64,000 nucleotides of DNA from Roseovarius sp. THAF27 (lineage in GTDB: Bacteria > Pseudomonadota > Alphaproteobacteria > Rhodobacterales > Rhodobacteraceae): assembly GCF_009363655.1 (NCBI RefSeq), contig NZ_CP045393.1, positions 2,976,001 through 3,040,000 on the forward strand, read 5' to 3'. The first letter of the stretch is position 1. Every line of letters starts with the position of its first letter. The position numbers and the translations under genes are program-made. Shown one piece after another: positions 33,396 to 42,374 of this stretch. Under the pieces are notes generated by a model that saw only the letters and a list, made by a program, of their open reading frames with translations, had not been told where the DNA came from and did no database searches.

Positions 33396-33446
33396 ATGGA
33401 TGGAACGGTAGCGTATCGACCAAATAGGAAGCCAATGGATGGAACG
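33396..33446. promoter_or_regulatory. 12-bp direct repeat in the divergent promoter gap
   Basis: ATGGATGGAACG occurs at 33396-33407 and again at 33435-33446, 39 bp apart, spanning the start regions of the NTF2-like and TetR genes. It may be a TetR-site half or a duplication scar. The second copy overlaps the TetR start codon. Confidence 0.5.
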
Positions 33447-34074
33447 CAACCGTTCCGACGATAAATCTCCGCGCAAGCCATCCGGAGCGGCGGTCCCGCG
33501 CGCGGAACTGACTGAAGCCCTCTATCGCGCCTTTTTCGAGGAATGGGCCGAGCGCGGCTTCTCCGCGCTCAGTCTCGAACGGGTCGCGGCCCGCGCCGGT
33601 GCGGGCAAGGCGGCGATCTATCGTCGCTTTTCTTCGCGTCTGGCCTTCGCCGAGGCTGCGCTCACCGCCCTCGGTCTGGGTATCGCCCTGCCGAAGCCGG
33701 CGGGCCCGACGCTCGAGGCGGACGTGCTTGTTCTCCTGCTGCGGGTGCGAGCCGTGCTGCGGCATCCGCTTGCCCGCCGGATCCTGCCGGACCTTCACGC
33801 CGAAGCGGCCCGTTCGTCCGAGATGCGCAGGATCAACGACCGCCTGGCCGAAGCGAGACGCGAGCAGGCGCAAAACCTGTTGGACCGCGCAATCCACCGC
33901 GGGGAGCTGCCAGAGGAGATTGACCGCGAACTCGCGCTCGATATGCTCGTCGCGCCGCTCTATTGGCGGATGGTCGTGCGCGGGATAACGCCCACCCGAG
34001 CCGACCTGATCATCCAGAGCAAGGCCATCACGGCCGGCCTGAAGATGTCGAGCCGGGACGTCGCCCGCCCATGA
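33439..34074 (+). CDS. TetR/AcrR family regulator
   Basis: Repressor of 211 aa with an N-terminal TetR HTH (RGFSALSLERVAARAGAGKAAIYRRFSSR) and a helical ligand domain containing LRHPLARRILPDLHAEAARS and the C-terminal PLYWRMVVRG block seen in TetR proteins of the TetR_C_11-like group. It is divergent from the NTF2/NmrA pair across a 56-bp gap and most likely represses it and itself. Intact, with ordinary length. Confidence 0.9.
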   Translation: MERNRSDDKSPRKPSGAAVPRAELTEALYRAFFEEWAERGFSALSLERVAARAGAGKAAIYRRFSSRLAFAEAALTALGLGIALPKPAGPTLEADVLVLLLRVRAVLRHPLARRILPDLHAEAARSSEMRRINDRLAEARREQAQNLLDRAIHRGELPEEIDRELALDMLVAPLYWRMVVRGITPTRADLIIQSKAITAGLKMSSRDVARP

Positions 34075-34225
34075 CCGGTCGCCTTCAACTATCGAAGGGC
34101 CCATGGAGGGCTGCAACGAACCACTTGGAGCCGACCGCAGCGGCGCCGCGACCAGCGGGTTGCCGCAAGCGCCTGCCAGCAAATCACCAGGTGGTTCGAT
34201 CGCGTGGAAACGCACCCGTCTACTT

Positions 34226-35227
34226 TTACCCCTGCAGGGGGAGTATCGATCCTCCGATAGCCTCAAGCCTTCTCTGGTAGGTTTCCGGGTCGACGAGCTG
34301 GAAGGGAAAGTAGAGCCCCACGCCGACCGCTTGGTTTTGCAGACCCGCCAGCCTTTCCATGACCATGGCCACCCCGAGGCCGGTCAGTGGCATCTGGCCC
34401 CCGGGATGTACGACCGCCTGGCGCACCTGGAGCGGCTGGCCTGCGAGGTCGGTCCCGGACAGGTCCACGATGATCTCGGTGGAAAGCGGCTCTCCACGCC
34501 GGCGGGAGGAGCTCTCGCCAACCGCGAGGCGGAACTCGACATCGCGTGCCCGGGTCTCGTTCGCAAGGACCAGCACGTCGTAGGGAGAGAAGACGTCGGC
34601 CGGCATCCGGGTGCCGTCGAGCGCGATCACGCTGGTCTGCGCACCGTCGCCCGTCCGCCAGAGATAGTCGCCGTCTTCTACCGTCAGCGCCGCGGGCATG
34701 GTCCGTGTCAGGCGCTCCATGTCCGCATCGGTGGCGGCTCCGCCCACGTCTTCGTCGTCGATGATTGCGCTGATGCGCACGCTGTCGATGGTCGAGAATT
34801 CCCGCGCGGCCAGCATGGCGGGCACGGTCGTCGCTCCGACAAGCCATTCGGCGCCGAGAACGACCGCAGACGCGTTCGGCGCATGCATGTAGGCCGCGAC
34901 CTCGGGGCCGATTTCATGGACGCCCGACGATATGCTCAGATACGGAATGCCACGCGCCTGTGCGAACCGCAGACACGCGATGGCGTCGTCCTTGAAGAAG
35001 AGGGCGAGCGCCGAGACCGGCCGGTCTCCGAGGCCCAGGTCGGGGGCCGAGAGGTCGACTGCGACGCCTTCCGCGTTGCGGAGTTCCGCGGCAACCGCAC
35101 TGGCACGCCCGAGGTCGCGGCCGCCGATCAGAAGCGGCGCCTCGGGATGCGCGTCACGCAGGTATCGCGCGGCCTGGCGGCCGACGATGCCGGAGCCGCC
35201 GACGAAGAGAATGGGGTCGTGTGTCAT
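34226..35227 (-). CDS. Saccharopine-dehydrogenase-like NAD(P)-binding protein
   Basis: About 333 aa. The N-terminal Rossmann domain starts ILFVGGSGIVGRQAARYLRD, followed by LLIGGRDLGRASAVAAEL and VDLSAPD, as in saccharopine-dehydrogenase-like oxidoreductases. Lysine metabolism is not implied; many members have unknown substrates. ATG at 35227 is chosen where homology begins. It lies between two hydrolase/TetR groups with a ~90-bp gap to the next gene upstream, so it could share that transcript. Confidence 0.75.
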   Translation of the reverse strand: MTHDPILFVGGSGIVGRQAARYLRDAHPEAPLLIGGRDLGRASAVAAELRNAEGVAVDLSAPDLGLGDRPVSALALFFKDDAIACLRFAQARGIPYLSISSGVHEIGPEVAAYMHAPNASAVVLGAEWLVGATTVPAMLAAREFSTIDSVRISAIIDDEDVGGAATDADMERLTRTMPAALTVEDGDYLWRTGDGAQTSVIALDGTRMPADVFSPYDVLVLANETRARDVEFRLAVGESSSRRRGEPLSTEIIVDLSGTDLAGQPLQVRQAVVHPGGQMPLTGLGVAMVMERLAGLQNQAVGVGLYFPFQLVDPETYQRRLEAIGGSILPLQG

Positions 35228-35317
35228 TGCATGTCCTTTCGATGATGGCGCGTCGGAATGTTGATGACGCGGCGCTGTCTGACACGGGACGGCCATTGGC
35301 CCCGCGAGATGGAAGAC

Positions 35318-36427
35318 TCAGAGGTCCGAGAGGAAGTCCGTGAGGGCCGTGTTCACCCGCCCGGCGGCCTCGTGATGCACCCAGTGGCCGACATTCTCGA
35401 GCCGAACCTGACGCACGAGGTTGGGCTGCGCCTCGCGTAACTCCACAAGGCTCGGCGTTTCCGGATGGAACATCCGGCACAGCCCGTCGGCCGCGCCCCA
35501 GATGTAGAGGGCTGGCTGGCGGATGACGGCGTCCTTGTAGGCCGGCATCAGATCGAAGGTCCGGGGCAGCGCGCGGTAATAGTTGAGCCCGCCGCGGAAG
35601 CCGGTGCGCCAGAAGGTCTCGATGGTGTGGCGCACATAGGCGGGTGCGGCCCAGTCCGGCACGGCTGTCGGCGCAGGCCGCAGCATGTGAAGGTCGGGGT
35701 CGGCCGGATCCCATCTCTTCGCAGGCTCCGGGCTCGCCGACAGCCAGTAGAGAATGCTCGGGATCGACCGCGCCGCGTCGGCAAAGCTGGCCTCCGCGCC
35801 CGGCTTCATCAGGTCGAAGGCGTAGTAGGTGTCGCCCAGACCCTGATCGCGCAAAGCCTGCCACTGGTCGATCTCCCCGCGCGGGGCGAAGGGAATGCTG
35901 AGGCTGACGACGGCCCGGAACCGATCGGGTCGCATCAGGGCCGCGCGCTGTGCGTGGTCGGCCCCCCAATCGTGGCCGACGATCACCGCTGTGTCGATCG
36001 ACAGTGCGTCCAGCACGCCGACGAGGTCACCGACGATATGGAGCGAGGTGTAGAGATCGGGGTCGGTCGGCGCGTGGCTTTGACCGTACCCCCGCATATC
36101 CAGCGCAATGGCCCTGTAACCCGCCTCGGCAACGGCCTGCATCTGGCTGCGCCAGGTCTCTGCCGTGTCGGGAAAGCCGTGACAGAACACCACGGCCGGA
36201 CCTTCACCCTGCTCGATCACGTGGAAACGGCCGTCGATGGCGTCGACCATCTTGCGCCGCACGGGCAGATCGGCCTTGCCGGCAGACGCGCTGGTGAAGG
36301 ACGGCGCAAGCCAGAGGCCGACCCCGATCATGCCTGACGCCCGGAGCAGACGACGCCTTGACCAGGTGCGATCAGAGGGGGCGTCGGCTTTGGATACGGC
36401 CTCGCCACGAAGCGAACTGGAGGACAT
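35318..36427 (-). CDS. Exported alpha/beta hydrolase, epoxide-hydrolase-like
   Basis: Alpha/beta hydrolase of 369 aa with a Tat-type signal peptide (SRRRLLRASGMIGVGLWL). The oxyanion motif HGFPDTAETWR and RGYGQSHAP are typical of soluble epoxide hydrolases, the nucleophile is Asp in VIVGHDWGADHA, and the catalytic His lies in NVGHWVHHEA near the C-terminus. An Asp nucleophile indicates epoxide or haloalkane-type substrates rather than esters. AAGGAG precedes the ATG. It lies 72 bp after the MDR gene on the same strand and probably belongs to that TetR-controlled unit. Confidence 0.88.
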   Translation of the reverse strand: MSSSSLRGEAVSKADAPSDRTWSRRRLLRASGMIGVGLWLAPSFTSASAGKADLPVRRKMVDAIDGRFHVIEQGEGPAVVFCHGFPDTAETWRSQMQAVAEAGYRAIALDMRGYGQSHAPTDPDLYTSLHIVGDLVGVLDALSIDTAVIVGHDWGADHAQRAALMRPDRFRAVVSLSIPFAPRGEIDQWQALRDQGLGDTYYAFDLMKPGAEASFADAARSIPSILYWLSASPEPAKRWDPADPDLHMLRPAPTAVPDWAAPAYVRHTIETFWRTGFRGGLNYYRALPRTFDLMPAYKDAVIRQPALYIWGAADGLCRMFHPETPSLVELREAQPNLVRQVRLENVGHWVHHEAAGRVNTALTDFLSDL

Positions 36428-36499
36428 GGTTGTCTCCTTTTGAATGAGGGAAATGTGCCGCGGGCAGCGCGGCGGCGCCTCCGCTGCCCGCGCGTCCGG

Positions 36500-37504
36500 T
36501 CAACCCTCTGGCAGCCGCACGAGCATCTTGCCGGAATTGACGCCCGAGAAGAGGTCGAGGAAGGCGTCCGGGGCGCTGTCGAGCCCCTCGCGGACGGTCT
36601 CCTGCCAAGTGATCCTGCCGTCCGCGATCCATCCGGTCATGTCGCGCTGCAGGTCCGGCATCATGCCGAACTCGTCCATGACGATCAGACCCTGCATCAG
36701 GATCCGCCTTTCCACGACACCGAAGATGTTGCGTGGGCCTTCGGGGCTCTTGTTGTACTGCGAGATCATCCCGCAGATGGGAAATCGCGCGAAATCCTTG
36801 GCGTTTGCGATCGCCGCCTCCAGGTGGTCGCCGCCGACATTGTCGAAGTAGATGTCGATCCCCTCCGGCGCAGCCTCGGCCAGCGCGGCGGTCATGTCGG
36901 GCGCGGTCCTGTAGTTGATCACGGCGTCGACACCGGCGACCTCGCGCAGCCAGCGGATCTTGTCCTCCGACCCGGCCGACCCGATCACGCGGCATCCCTT
37001 CAGCTTCGCGATCTGCGCGACGAGCGATCCGACCGTGCCGGCGGCGGCCGAGACGAAGACGGTCTCGCCCGCCTTTGGCTCCCCGATCCGCAGAAGTCCG
37101 GCATAGGCGGCAAGACCGGGCACGCCCAGCGGGCCGAGATAGGCCTGCGGCGGGATCGTGCGTTCGACCGGGCTGGCGCTGTCGGCATCGATCACGGCAC
37201 GGTCGCGCCAGCCGGCGAAATGGCTGACCGTGTCGCCGGGCTTGAAGCGGTCATCGGCGCTGTCCTCGACCACGCCGATGGCGGCGCCGTCCATGGGCCG
37301 GTTCAGCTCGAACGGCGGTATGTAGGATGGCCGGTCGTTCATCCGGCCGCGCATGTAGGGATCGACCGACAGCCATGTGTTGCGAACCGCGATCTGCCCC
37401 GGCTCAGGCGGATCGAGCGGGACGTACTCAAGGCTGAAATTGCCCGCTTCGGGCATGCCGTCCGGACGGCTGACGAGGTGATACTGGCGCGACGTGGCAC
37501 TCAT
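36500..37504 (-). CDS. NADPH-dependent MDR oxidoreductase (CurA/YncB-like)
   Basis: Medium-chain dehydrogenase/reductase without zinc ligands, 334 aa. It has WLSVDPYMRGRMND, the leukotriene-B4-dehydrogenase-like block YLGPLGVPGLAAYAGLL, the cofactor loop VSAAAGTVGSLVAQIAKL and IDIYFDNVGGDHLE, and NIFGVVERRILMQGLIV. These match curcumin reductase/prostaglandin reductase-type enzymes, which reduce activated C=C bonds using NADPH. Divergent from a TetR gene over a palindromic site, so expression is probably induced by the compound it detoxifies. Confidence 0.9.
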   Translation of the reverse strand: MSATSRQYHLVSRPDGMPEAGNFSLEYVPLDPPEPGQIAVRNTWLSVDPYMRGRMNDRPSYIPPFELNRPMDGAAIGVVEDSADDRFKPGDTVSHFAGWRDRAVIDADSASPVERTIPPQAYLGPLGVPGLAAYAGLLRIGEPKAGETVFVSAAAGTVGSLVAQIAKLKGCRVIGSAGSEDKIRWLREVAGVDAVINYRTAPDMTAALAEAAPEGIDIYFDNVGGDHLEAAIANAKDFARFPICGMISQYNKSPEGPRNIFGVVERRILMQGLIVMDEFGMMPDLQRDMTGWIADGRITWQETVREGLDSAPDAFLDLFSGVNSGKMLVRLPEG

Positions 37505-37544
37505 GGGTTGCTCCTTTCAGGGGTGGCTCCCCGCGGTTTCATGT

Positions 37545-37587
37545 ATTACAATTAGTAACGTACTAAAAGTAAGTTACTATTGGTAAT
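37545..37587. promoter_or_regulatory. Inverted repeat between MDR and TetR genes
   Basis: Arms at 37545-37559 (ATTACAATTAGTAAC) and 37573-37587 (GTTACTATTGGTAAT) match as reverse complements at 13 of 15 positions around a 13-base AT-rich spacer. The position between divergent starts makes it a good candidate for the operator of the adjacent TetR protein. Confidence 0.75.
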
Positions 37588-37627
37588 ATGTGGGTCGGAA
37601 CTGCCCTGTCAACCGTGGGAGGAAAAC

Positions 37628-38206
37628 TTGTCGAAGAAGATGCCCAAGGCCGCACGGCGCGCCCAGCTGCTCGAGACCGCGCGGATCATGGTGCGCGAAA
37701 ACGGGACTGACGCTTTGTCGCTTGGCGCGCTTGCCGACCGCGCCGGGGTCAGCAAGCCGATCACCTACAATCATTTCGAGACCCGCTCCGGCCTGATGAT
37801 CGAGCTGTACCGGCAGATCAACGAAAAGCAGGTCCGCGCTACCGAGGACGCGCTGGCAGAAGCGCCACCGGAGCTCGACCGGATCGCCCAACTACTGGCT
37901 CAGGCCTACATGGACTGTCACGAAGCCGTCGGGCCGGAATTCCATGCCATCGACGGCGCCCTGAAAGGGGATGCCCGGATGGAGGCCTATCAACGCGAGA
38001 TGGTGGACGGTCATATCGCGCTCTATGCCGACGCGCTCGGGCCCCTGGCTGGAATATCCGAAGCAGAGATCGGGCGCCGCTGCATCGCCATCATCGGCGC
38101 GGCGGATGCGCTCTCGGACGCGATGATCCGGGAGCGGATGACCAAGGCGGAGGCCGTGTCGGATCTTGCCTCGCTGATCACGACTTGGCTTCGGCCTTCC
38201 GAGTGA
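37628..38206 (+). CDS. TetR/AcrR family regulator
   Basis: About 192 aa. The HTH is clear: ARIMVRENGTDALSLGALADRAGVSKPITYNHFETR, followed by a helical ligand domain with a conserved C-terminal TetR segment (GRRCIAIIGAADALSDAMI). TTG at 37628 is chosen over the frame's earlier codon and the ATG at 37640 because GGGAGG lies 6 bases upstream. Divergent from the MDR oxidoreductase across an inverted repeat, indicating that it represses that gene. The 3' end overlaps the convergent AraC fragment by 29 bases. Confidence 0.88.
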   Translation: MSKKMPKAARRAQLLETARIMVRENGTDALSLGALADRAGVSKPITYNHFETRSGLMIELYRQINEKQVRATEDALAEAPPELDRIAQLLAQAYMDCHEAVGPEFHAIDGALKGDARMEAYQREMVDGHIALYADALGPLAGISEAEIGRRCIAIIGAADALSDAMIRERMTKAEAVSDLASLITTWLRPSE

Positions 38207-38699
38207 TAGTTCCTGGAGACAGCTCCCGTATCCGCTTGTAGGCCGCTGCGAAGGCACTCGGCGCTGAATAGCCCACGCGGGTTGCGACCTCGGTCACGCT
38301 ATGGCCGCGAGCCAGAAGATCTTCGGCCACCTGCATCCGCCAATGCGCGACATAGTCTATGGGCGCGCGGCCGAGCGCGCGCTTGAACGCCTCCGCGAAG
38401 GCGCTGCGCGACATGCCTGCGATGCCCGCAAGCTCATGCAGCGTCCAGTTATGGTCCGGTGCGGCATGAATGGCGTCGAGCGCGGCGCCCGGTCTTGGAT
38501 CGGTCAGGGCGCCGATCCAGTCGCTTCGACGTGCTGGCGCTCCGCTTGCCTCCTCGCCCGACGCATAGGCACGCAGCATCTCGTCGTTCGTAACGAGATC
38601 CTGCTGGTACTGGCCTGACCCCGGCGACACGCTTAACGAGACGAGAGCGAAGGAGTGCGTTTCGTGTAAGCCCCAAAGGTCGCGGAGAATTTCTGCCAC
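38178..38699 (-). pseudogene. AraC-family regulator, N-terminally truncated
   Basis: The C-terminal half is a complete AraC double HTH: LTDPRPGAALDAIHAAP, WTLHELAGIAGMSRSAFAEAF and VTEVATRVGYSAPSAFAAAYKR. Family members with this C-terminus normally have a ~180-residue cupin domain in front; here only about 65 unrelated residues precede it. The N-terminal part therefore seems lost or replaced by a deletion. It might still bind DNA but should not sense the usual ligand. Its tail overlaps the convergent TetR gene. Confidence 0.6.
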
Positions 38700-38977
38700 G
38701 GTATCGGGATCAGATGATACAACGGATACCCGATTTAACGCTGCGTCGTGGCATCAAATGCGGTGCATTTGGACAACGAAGTTGCGCGCCATCGCGTTCT
38801 TAGCCGAGATCACGACGGCGGCTTTGCTTGGCCCCAAAGAAAAGTGAACAAGGTCTATCCATCCTTGTCACAAATCAATTTGGCTTGGCCGCGATCAATT
38901 CCCTGGCTCACTTCTCGGTAGAGAGCCACGGCATTGACCGGCGGTCTATCATATTCTCTAAGCGCAAAGGTTGACGC

Positions 38978-39373
38978 ATGCTCAAAATATCACTCCACAC
39001 GTATACCAAACTGTCTTGGGCGCAGTTGAGTCTATTCAAGGATTCTGTAGCAACTCTGATGACAGATTGCGTCATATCGGCGGAACCGGCATTAGATCGC
39101 ATTGTCATGATGCTCAATTCAGATGGCATCGATGCCCTGCTTATTGCCGAGGACGGCGTTGACGTGCTTTACCTGATTGGTCGAAAGAATAATGCCGAAA
39201 CTTATTACTGCTATATCGGGACTGCTGAGGCAGATGTAGATTCCCATCTTTCCTTCGACGATCCAGATGACGATCATGAGGCACATGAATTAGGTTGTGA
39301 CCTCTATGAAAAGGGCCTCACCGCAACAGCCGCAGCAGGTGACGCTTACGATTATCATTCACCACGCGTATGA
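38978..39373 (+). CDS. Hypothetical protein (131 aa, acidic)
   Basis: Unrecognised protein starting MLKISLHTYTKLSW. The middle has alternating strand-like segments (ALDRIVMMLNSDGIDALLIAEDGVDVLYLIG) and the C-terminus is very acidic (FDDPDDDHEAHELG). AAAGG 7 bases before the ATG supports the start. It is the first gene of the AT-richer strip of unknown genes and stands alone on the plus strand. No membrane segment or signal peptide. Confidence 0.6.
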   Translation: MLKISLHTYTKLSWAQLSLFKDSVATLMTDCVISAEPALDRIVMMLNSDGIDALLIAEDGVDVLYLIGRKNNAETYYCYIGTAEADVDSHLSFDDPDDDHEAHELGCDLYEKGLTATAAAGDAYDYHSPRV

Positions 39374-39511
39374 AGTTTCTCAAATATTCTGATTTTCGGA
39401 AAATCGGGCCGTAATCCTGGCTTGCTAAAACAGAATGAGGGGCAGTCAACATGGCTTTCCCCTGCCCCGCTTGGGACAGAGGAACCTCTCACGTAGCTTT
39501 TCCAACAAAGG

Positions 39512-40045
39512 TTAAGGAAGTCGAATGGCAGGCAAAATCCACTCAGTTTTGCCACGCACGAACAGCTTTGAGGGCTCCATTCGTTCGCGCAAAGTATGAT
39601 ACACATCCTCCACTCGTTCTACGGCATCTTCAAGGTTCGATGCCGTTATATTGTCGCTTCGCCGTTTCACCACTTCTATGACGGGCATTAGACCAGGAGG
39701 ATCCCATGCGGCCTCTGCCCAGTCTGGACGGATCAACAAAAGACCCGAAATTTCATATAAGCTATCTCGCAATGAAAAGCGGGGGAGCCTGCCCTTATAC
39801 GTTATGAGCATTTCTCCTTCTTCTATTACGCGGATTATTGAAGTGTGCGAAAATAGTTTACAAACCATGACTGGGTACTCCGTGATTGACAGCGATTGAG
39901 AAACAGATTGGGCGCTTTTGCTGGGATCAAAAGAATTATTATCTTTCAACCGACAGGGATCGAGCCAAACCGTTTTGGTAAGATGACGGCTGTGCCGAAA
40001 AGCTGACCCGCGCCGACTGCAAAGCGTGGATAACGATTGACACAA
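39512..40045 (-). CDS. Hypothetical protein (up to 177 aa)
   Basis: Unrecognised. The downstream two-thirds looks like a globular domain (IIRVIEEGEMLITYKGRLP, LLLIRPDWAEAAWDPPGL, MPVIEVVKRRSDN). The start is uncertain: the frame opens with TTG at 40045, 15 bp after the upstream gene, and the first ATG is at 39868. It is probably co-transcribed with the 311-aa gene upstream. No domain or motif could be assigned. Confidence 0.5.
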   Translation of the reverse strand: MCQSLSTLCSRRGSAFRHSRHLTKTVWLDPCRLKDNNSFDPSKSAQSVSQSLSITEYPVMVCKLFSHTSIIRVIEEGEMLITYKGRLPRFSLRDSLYEISGLLLIRPDWAEAAWDPPGLMPVIEVVKRRSDNITASNLEDAVERVEDVYHTLRERMEPSKLFVRGKTEWILPAIRLP

Positions 40046-40060
40046 ACTTCGCCATGCACC

Positions 40061-40996
40061 TTATAAGATGCCCTTTAAGTTCGGCTCACGATTGAGGATC
40101 TCTTGCCCCTCTTTAGCCAGATCCAGCAACTGATGTCTCGACACAACAGACGACGACAGCTTCGGCACCGCTTTCATCGTCAGAAGCCGGAACTGACGGC
40201 GCTCCGCCGTTCCAAAGGGTTCGACCTTACCGTAGTCATCACCCAAGTCCTGAATGACGAAGCTTTTCTTGGCATTCGACAAAGGTTCCTGCGATAGACG
40301 TACCAAAACGACTTGTCCGGTCCTATCGTATCTTGCTGCATCATAAAGCGGTGCGCCCGATGGCAGTAAATTGTACAGCTTGGCAAGCTGACGGTCTTGT
40401 CGCCGTTGCTGCAATTCCATTTCACGCCAAGCGTCCCATTCTTCGATATCTTCACACAAATTCAGTAACACATTGCCGAAATACCCCCACGCAAGACATT
40501 CAAAACCTTGAGCCCAAGGGAACACTGAAATTGCCTTTTCTTTATCTTCATCTGTGAGTTGCGCAAAGGCGGCGTGACGGTTCTCCAGTTCTGGAGACAC
40601 CGTATGTGCCATAGCGCCAACAAGCCGAGCCATTTCTCGAGACTCATTCGGCGTCAATTTCGGCCGCGCTACACGAGATTGGGGTGGCCTTCTCGTCAGT
40701 ATCGACACCGAAACTTCGAAATTCGTGTCGACGCCAAGGTAAACATTGGAACTATAAACTTTACTGTTCCAACTCGCGATCCCAACATGCATGCGCATCA
40801 CTCCGGTTGGTTTCGGCACCAACATTTGGCCCCAAAGTTCGGGCACCTCAGATAGCCCGGCATTTCGACAGATTTCGAACCATGACCGCTGCATTGAATT
40901 TGCAGTGAGTTCGAAGAAGTGCCTACAATTCATTTCCTCATCCGTGTTTAAGGATGCGCCTGCGCGCTCAAGTGAAACCTTGGAAACGATGGTCAT
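40061..40996 (-). CDS. Hypothetical protein (311 aa)
   Basis: Unrecognised soluble protein. ATG at 40996 has GAAAGGA upstream. The middle contains a possible helical bundle (EDIEEWDAWREMELQQRRQ) after an aromatic-rich segment (FPWAQGFECLAWGYFG), and the C-terminus has basic patches. Neither transposase, nuclease, nor kinase motifs are evident. It sits centrally in the minus-strand set 39512-42189 and is intact, so it probably is functional. Codon and base use are more AT-rich than in the flanking catabolic genes, suggesting transfer. Confidence 0.6.
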   Translation of the reverse strand: MTIVSKVSLERAGASLNTDEEMNCRHFFELTANSMQRSWFEICRNAGLSEVPELWGQMLVPKPTGVMRMHVGIASWNSKVYSSNVYLGVDTNFEVSVSILTRRPPQSRVARPKLTPNESREMARLVGAMAHTVSPELENRHAAFAQLTDEDKEKAISVFPWAQGFECLAWGYFGNVLLNLCEDIEEWDAWREMELQQRRQDRQLAKLYNLLPSGAPLYDAARYDRTGQVVLVRLSQEPLSNAKKSFVIQDLGDDYGKVEPFGTAERRQFRLLTMKAVPKLSSSVVSRHQLLDLAKEGQEILNREPNLKGIL

Positions 40997-41061
40997 TTTA
41001 GTCCTTTCATTGTGTGACAAGTTGTAGATTGCTTAACGGAGGATACCCGGCGCATCCGTGT

Positions 41062-41391
41062 TTATCCGGTGCCTGCAAGCTCTTGGACACGTGCCATCGT
41101 GTTTACCTGGTATGCGAGAGATCGCTCTTCCTCCTCAAGGCGCTCAAAAAGGCGAAGGTAACGAAGGCCATCCGGTCTGTTGTTGATAGCGGTTGCGAGA
41201 TATCGCTTAAGATTTTCGATTTCCGCGAGCATTTCTTCCGGCTTTCGGTTAGCTTCTCGCGCTGTTTGTTTTTGGCTACCCGTCTTGGCGACAGGAGCAT
41301 TTGGTTGAGCCAATGCTTCATCTCCAATTCGGGTTACTAAACCGGCGTGATGATCATAAATCCCGATACAAGCCGTGTGGTGGGAGCGCAC
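41062..41391 (-). CDS. Hypothetical small protein with C-terminal helices (109 aa)
   Basis: Unrecognised. The C-terminal half is strongly helical with a coiled-coil look (EEMLAEIENLKRYLATAIN, RLFERLEEEERSLAYQVN). The GTG start is the frame's first codon and has no clear ribosome-binding site, so the true start may be internal. Lies 65 bp upstream of the 311-aa gene on the same strand. Confidence 0.45.
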   Translation of the reverse strand: MRSHHTACIGIYDHHAGLVTRIGDEALAQPNAPVAKTGSQKQTAREANRKPEEMLAEIENLKRYLATAINNRPDGLRYLRLFERLEEEERSLAYQVNTMARVQELAGTG

Positions 41392-41685
41392 TCGCCAACC
41401 CGGTTCGTCTAAGTCGAACGAACCGCGTTGGCAGTTGCGCTGGAAGATATTCTTTCGTCACGCAGGAACAGAACGTTATACTGGTAAGAATTTTCACTAC
41501 TTACCGAAATCTGGAGCCAACGGAGGTCCGCATTCCAGACGCTTGTTGCAAATGCAAAACAAGCGTCTGGAACGGGGACTGACGGACCTGCTCAGAACTC
41601 CAGAGAGCAGCAGAAAACACAGATAAGAAAATATGGTGAAGACGTTTTGAGCGATTTCAGGAAAGGTAAGTAGAACCACACAAAC
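41392..41685. other. Intergenic region with a large hairpin
   Basis: About 290 bases without a gene. The main structure is the inverted repeat listed at 41524-41589. No promoter or IS end could be defined. Confidence 0.4.
41524..41589. repeat. Large inverted repeat / hairpin
   Basis: Perfect 15-bp arms TTCCAGACGCTTGTT (41533-41547) and its reverse complement (41558-41572) surround GCAAATGCAA. Outside them AGGTCCG (41524-41530) and CGGACCT (41583-41589) also pair. There is no T-tract on either side, so it is not a standard terminator. It may be a recombination, transfer or protein-binding site. Confidence 0.8.
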
Positions 41686-42189
41686 TCAGACTTCTCCTGT
41701 TGGTGGTTCGCTCATGCGGCCATAAAAGATATCACGCAGTTGTGCATAAGTTGCGTTCTCTCCAACAGCCCAAAAGTGCTTGCAGTAGAGCTGAGCGTAA
41801 GCACCGATTGTAACCCTTAGGCTGTGTCGCCGCATTAGCGCTCCAAGGTCGCTATGACGATCGGGAAAGACTAACTGTGGGCTTGCCAGTATCTGACGCA
41901 GGTCGGCATGACCTGCCCTCGCTTGGTCAATCAGATCCTTCAAAAATCCAAGTCTCTCCGCATTTTCGAGGCGCTCATATATGAGCGTCAAACGTAAAAC
42001 TCTGTCAAAAATCACCATATTTACTCGATGCTTGGTTCGACTGTGCACAGAGTTTTCTGGTTGGATCGCGCGCCGTTTTTCCTGACTATCCAGTTTCCTG
42101 CATTTTTCTTCGCAGAACCGGCGATCTCGCCGTGTCTTGGGAAATCTTTTCTTGCAACGAGCACACACACCTACTGGCAGATCCAACAT
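41686..42189 (-). CDS. Hypothetical protein with N-terminal zinc ribbon (167 aa)
   Basis: Starts MLDLPVGVCARCKKRFPKTRRDRRFCEEKCRK (read in parts): CxxC-x13-14-CxxxC spacing suggests a treble-clef or zinc-ribbon DNA-binding unit with many basic residues. The rest is helical and contains the block RVNMVIFDRVLRLTLIYERLE. ATG at 42189 is chosen because the Cys motif follows immediately. Divergent from the 616-aa gene; a DNA-binding or processing role in the same system is possible but not shown. Confidence 0.6.
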   Translation of the reverse strand: MLDLPVGVCARCKKRFPKTRRDRRFCEEKCRKLDSQEKRRAIQPENSVHSRTKHRVNMVIFDRVLRLTLIYERLENAERLGFLKDLIDQARAGHADLRQILASPQLVFPDRHSDLGALMRRHSLRVTIGAYAQLYCKHFWAVGENATYAQLRDIFYGRMSEPPTGEV

Positions 42190-42374
42190 TCCCCACCTCA
42201 AATTCAACTAATGGCCGATCCGCCAAAACAGTATAACGCAGCAGTTGTTTGCACGAATTTGGGTAATTTTGTGTTGGCGCTTCAAGCACCTAAAAACTCG
42301 GCAGGTCGGCCCTCGCGGTTGCTTGTCGGTATTTTTGAGGCATTTTTCGTGGCCAAGTTGAAGCACTAATTGTT

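Noticed and set aside
34231..34242. CCCCTGCAGGGG palindrome as a regulatory site
   Set aside because: It lies at the 3' end of the saccharopine-dehydrogenase-like coding sequence and is short; chance in GC-rich DNA is the simpler explanation.
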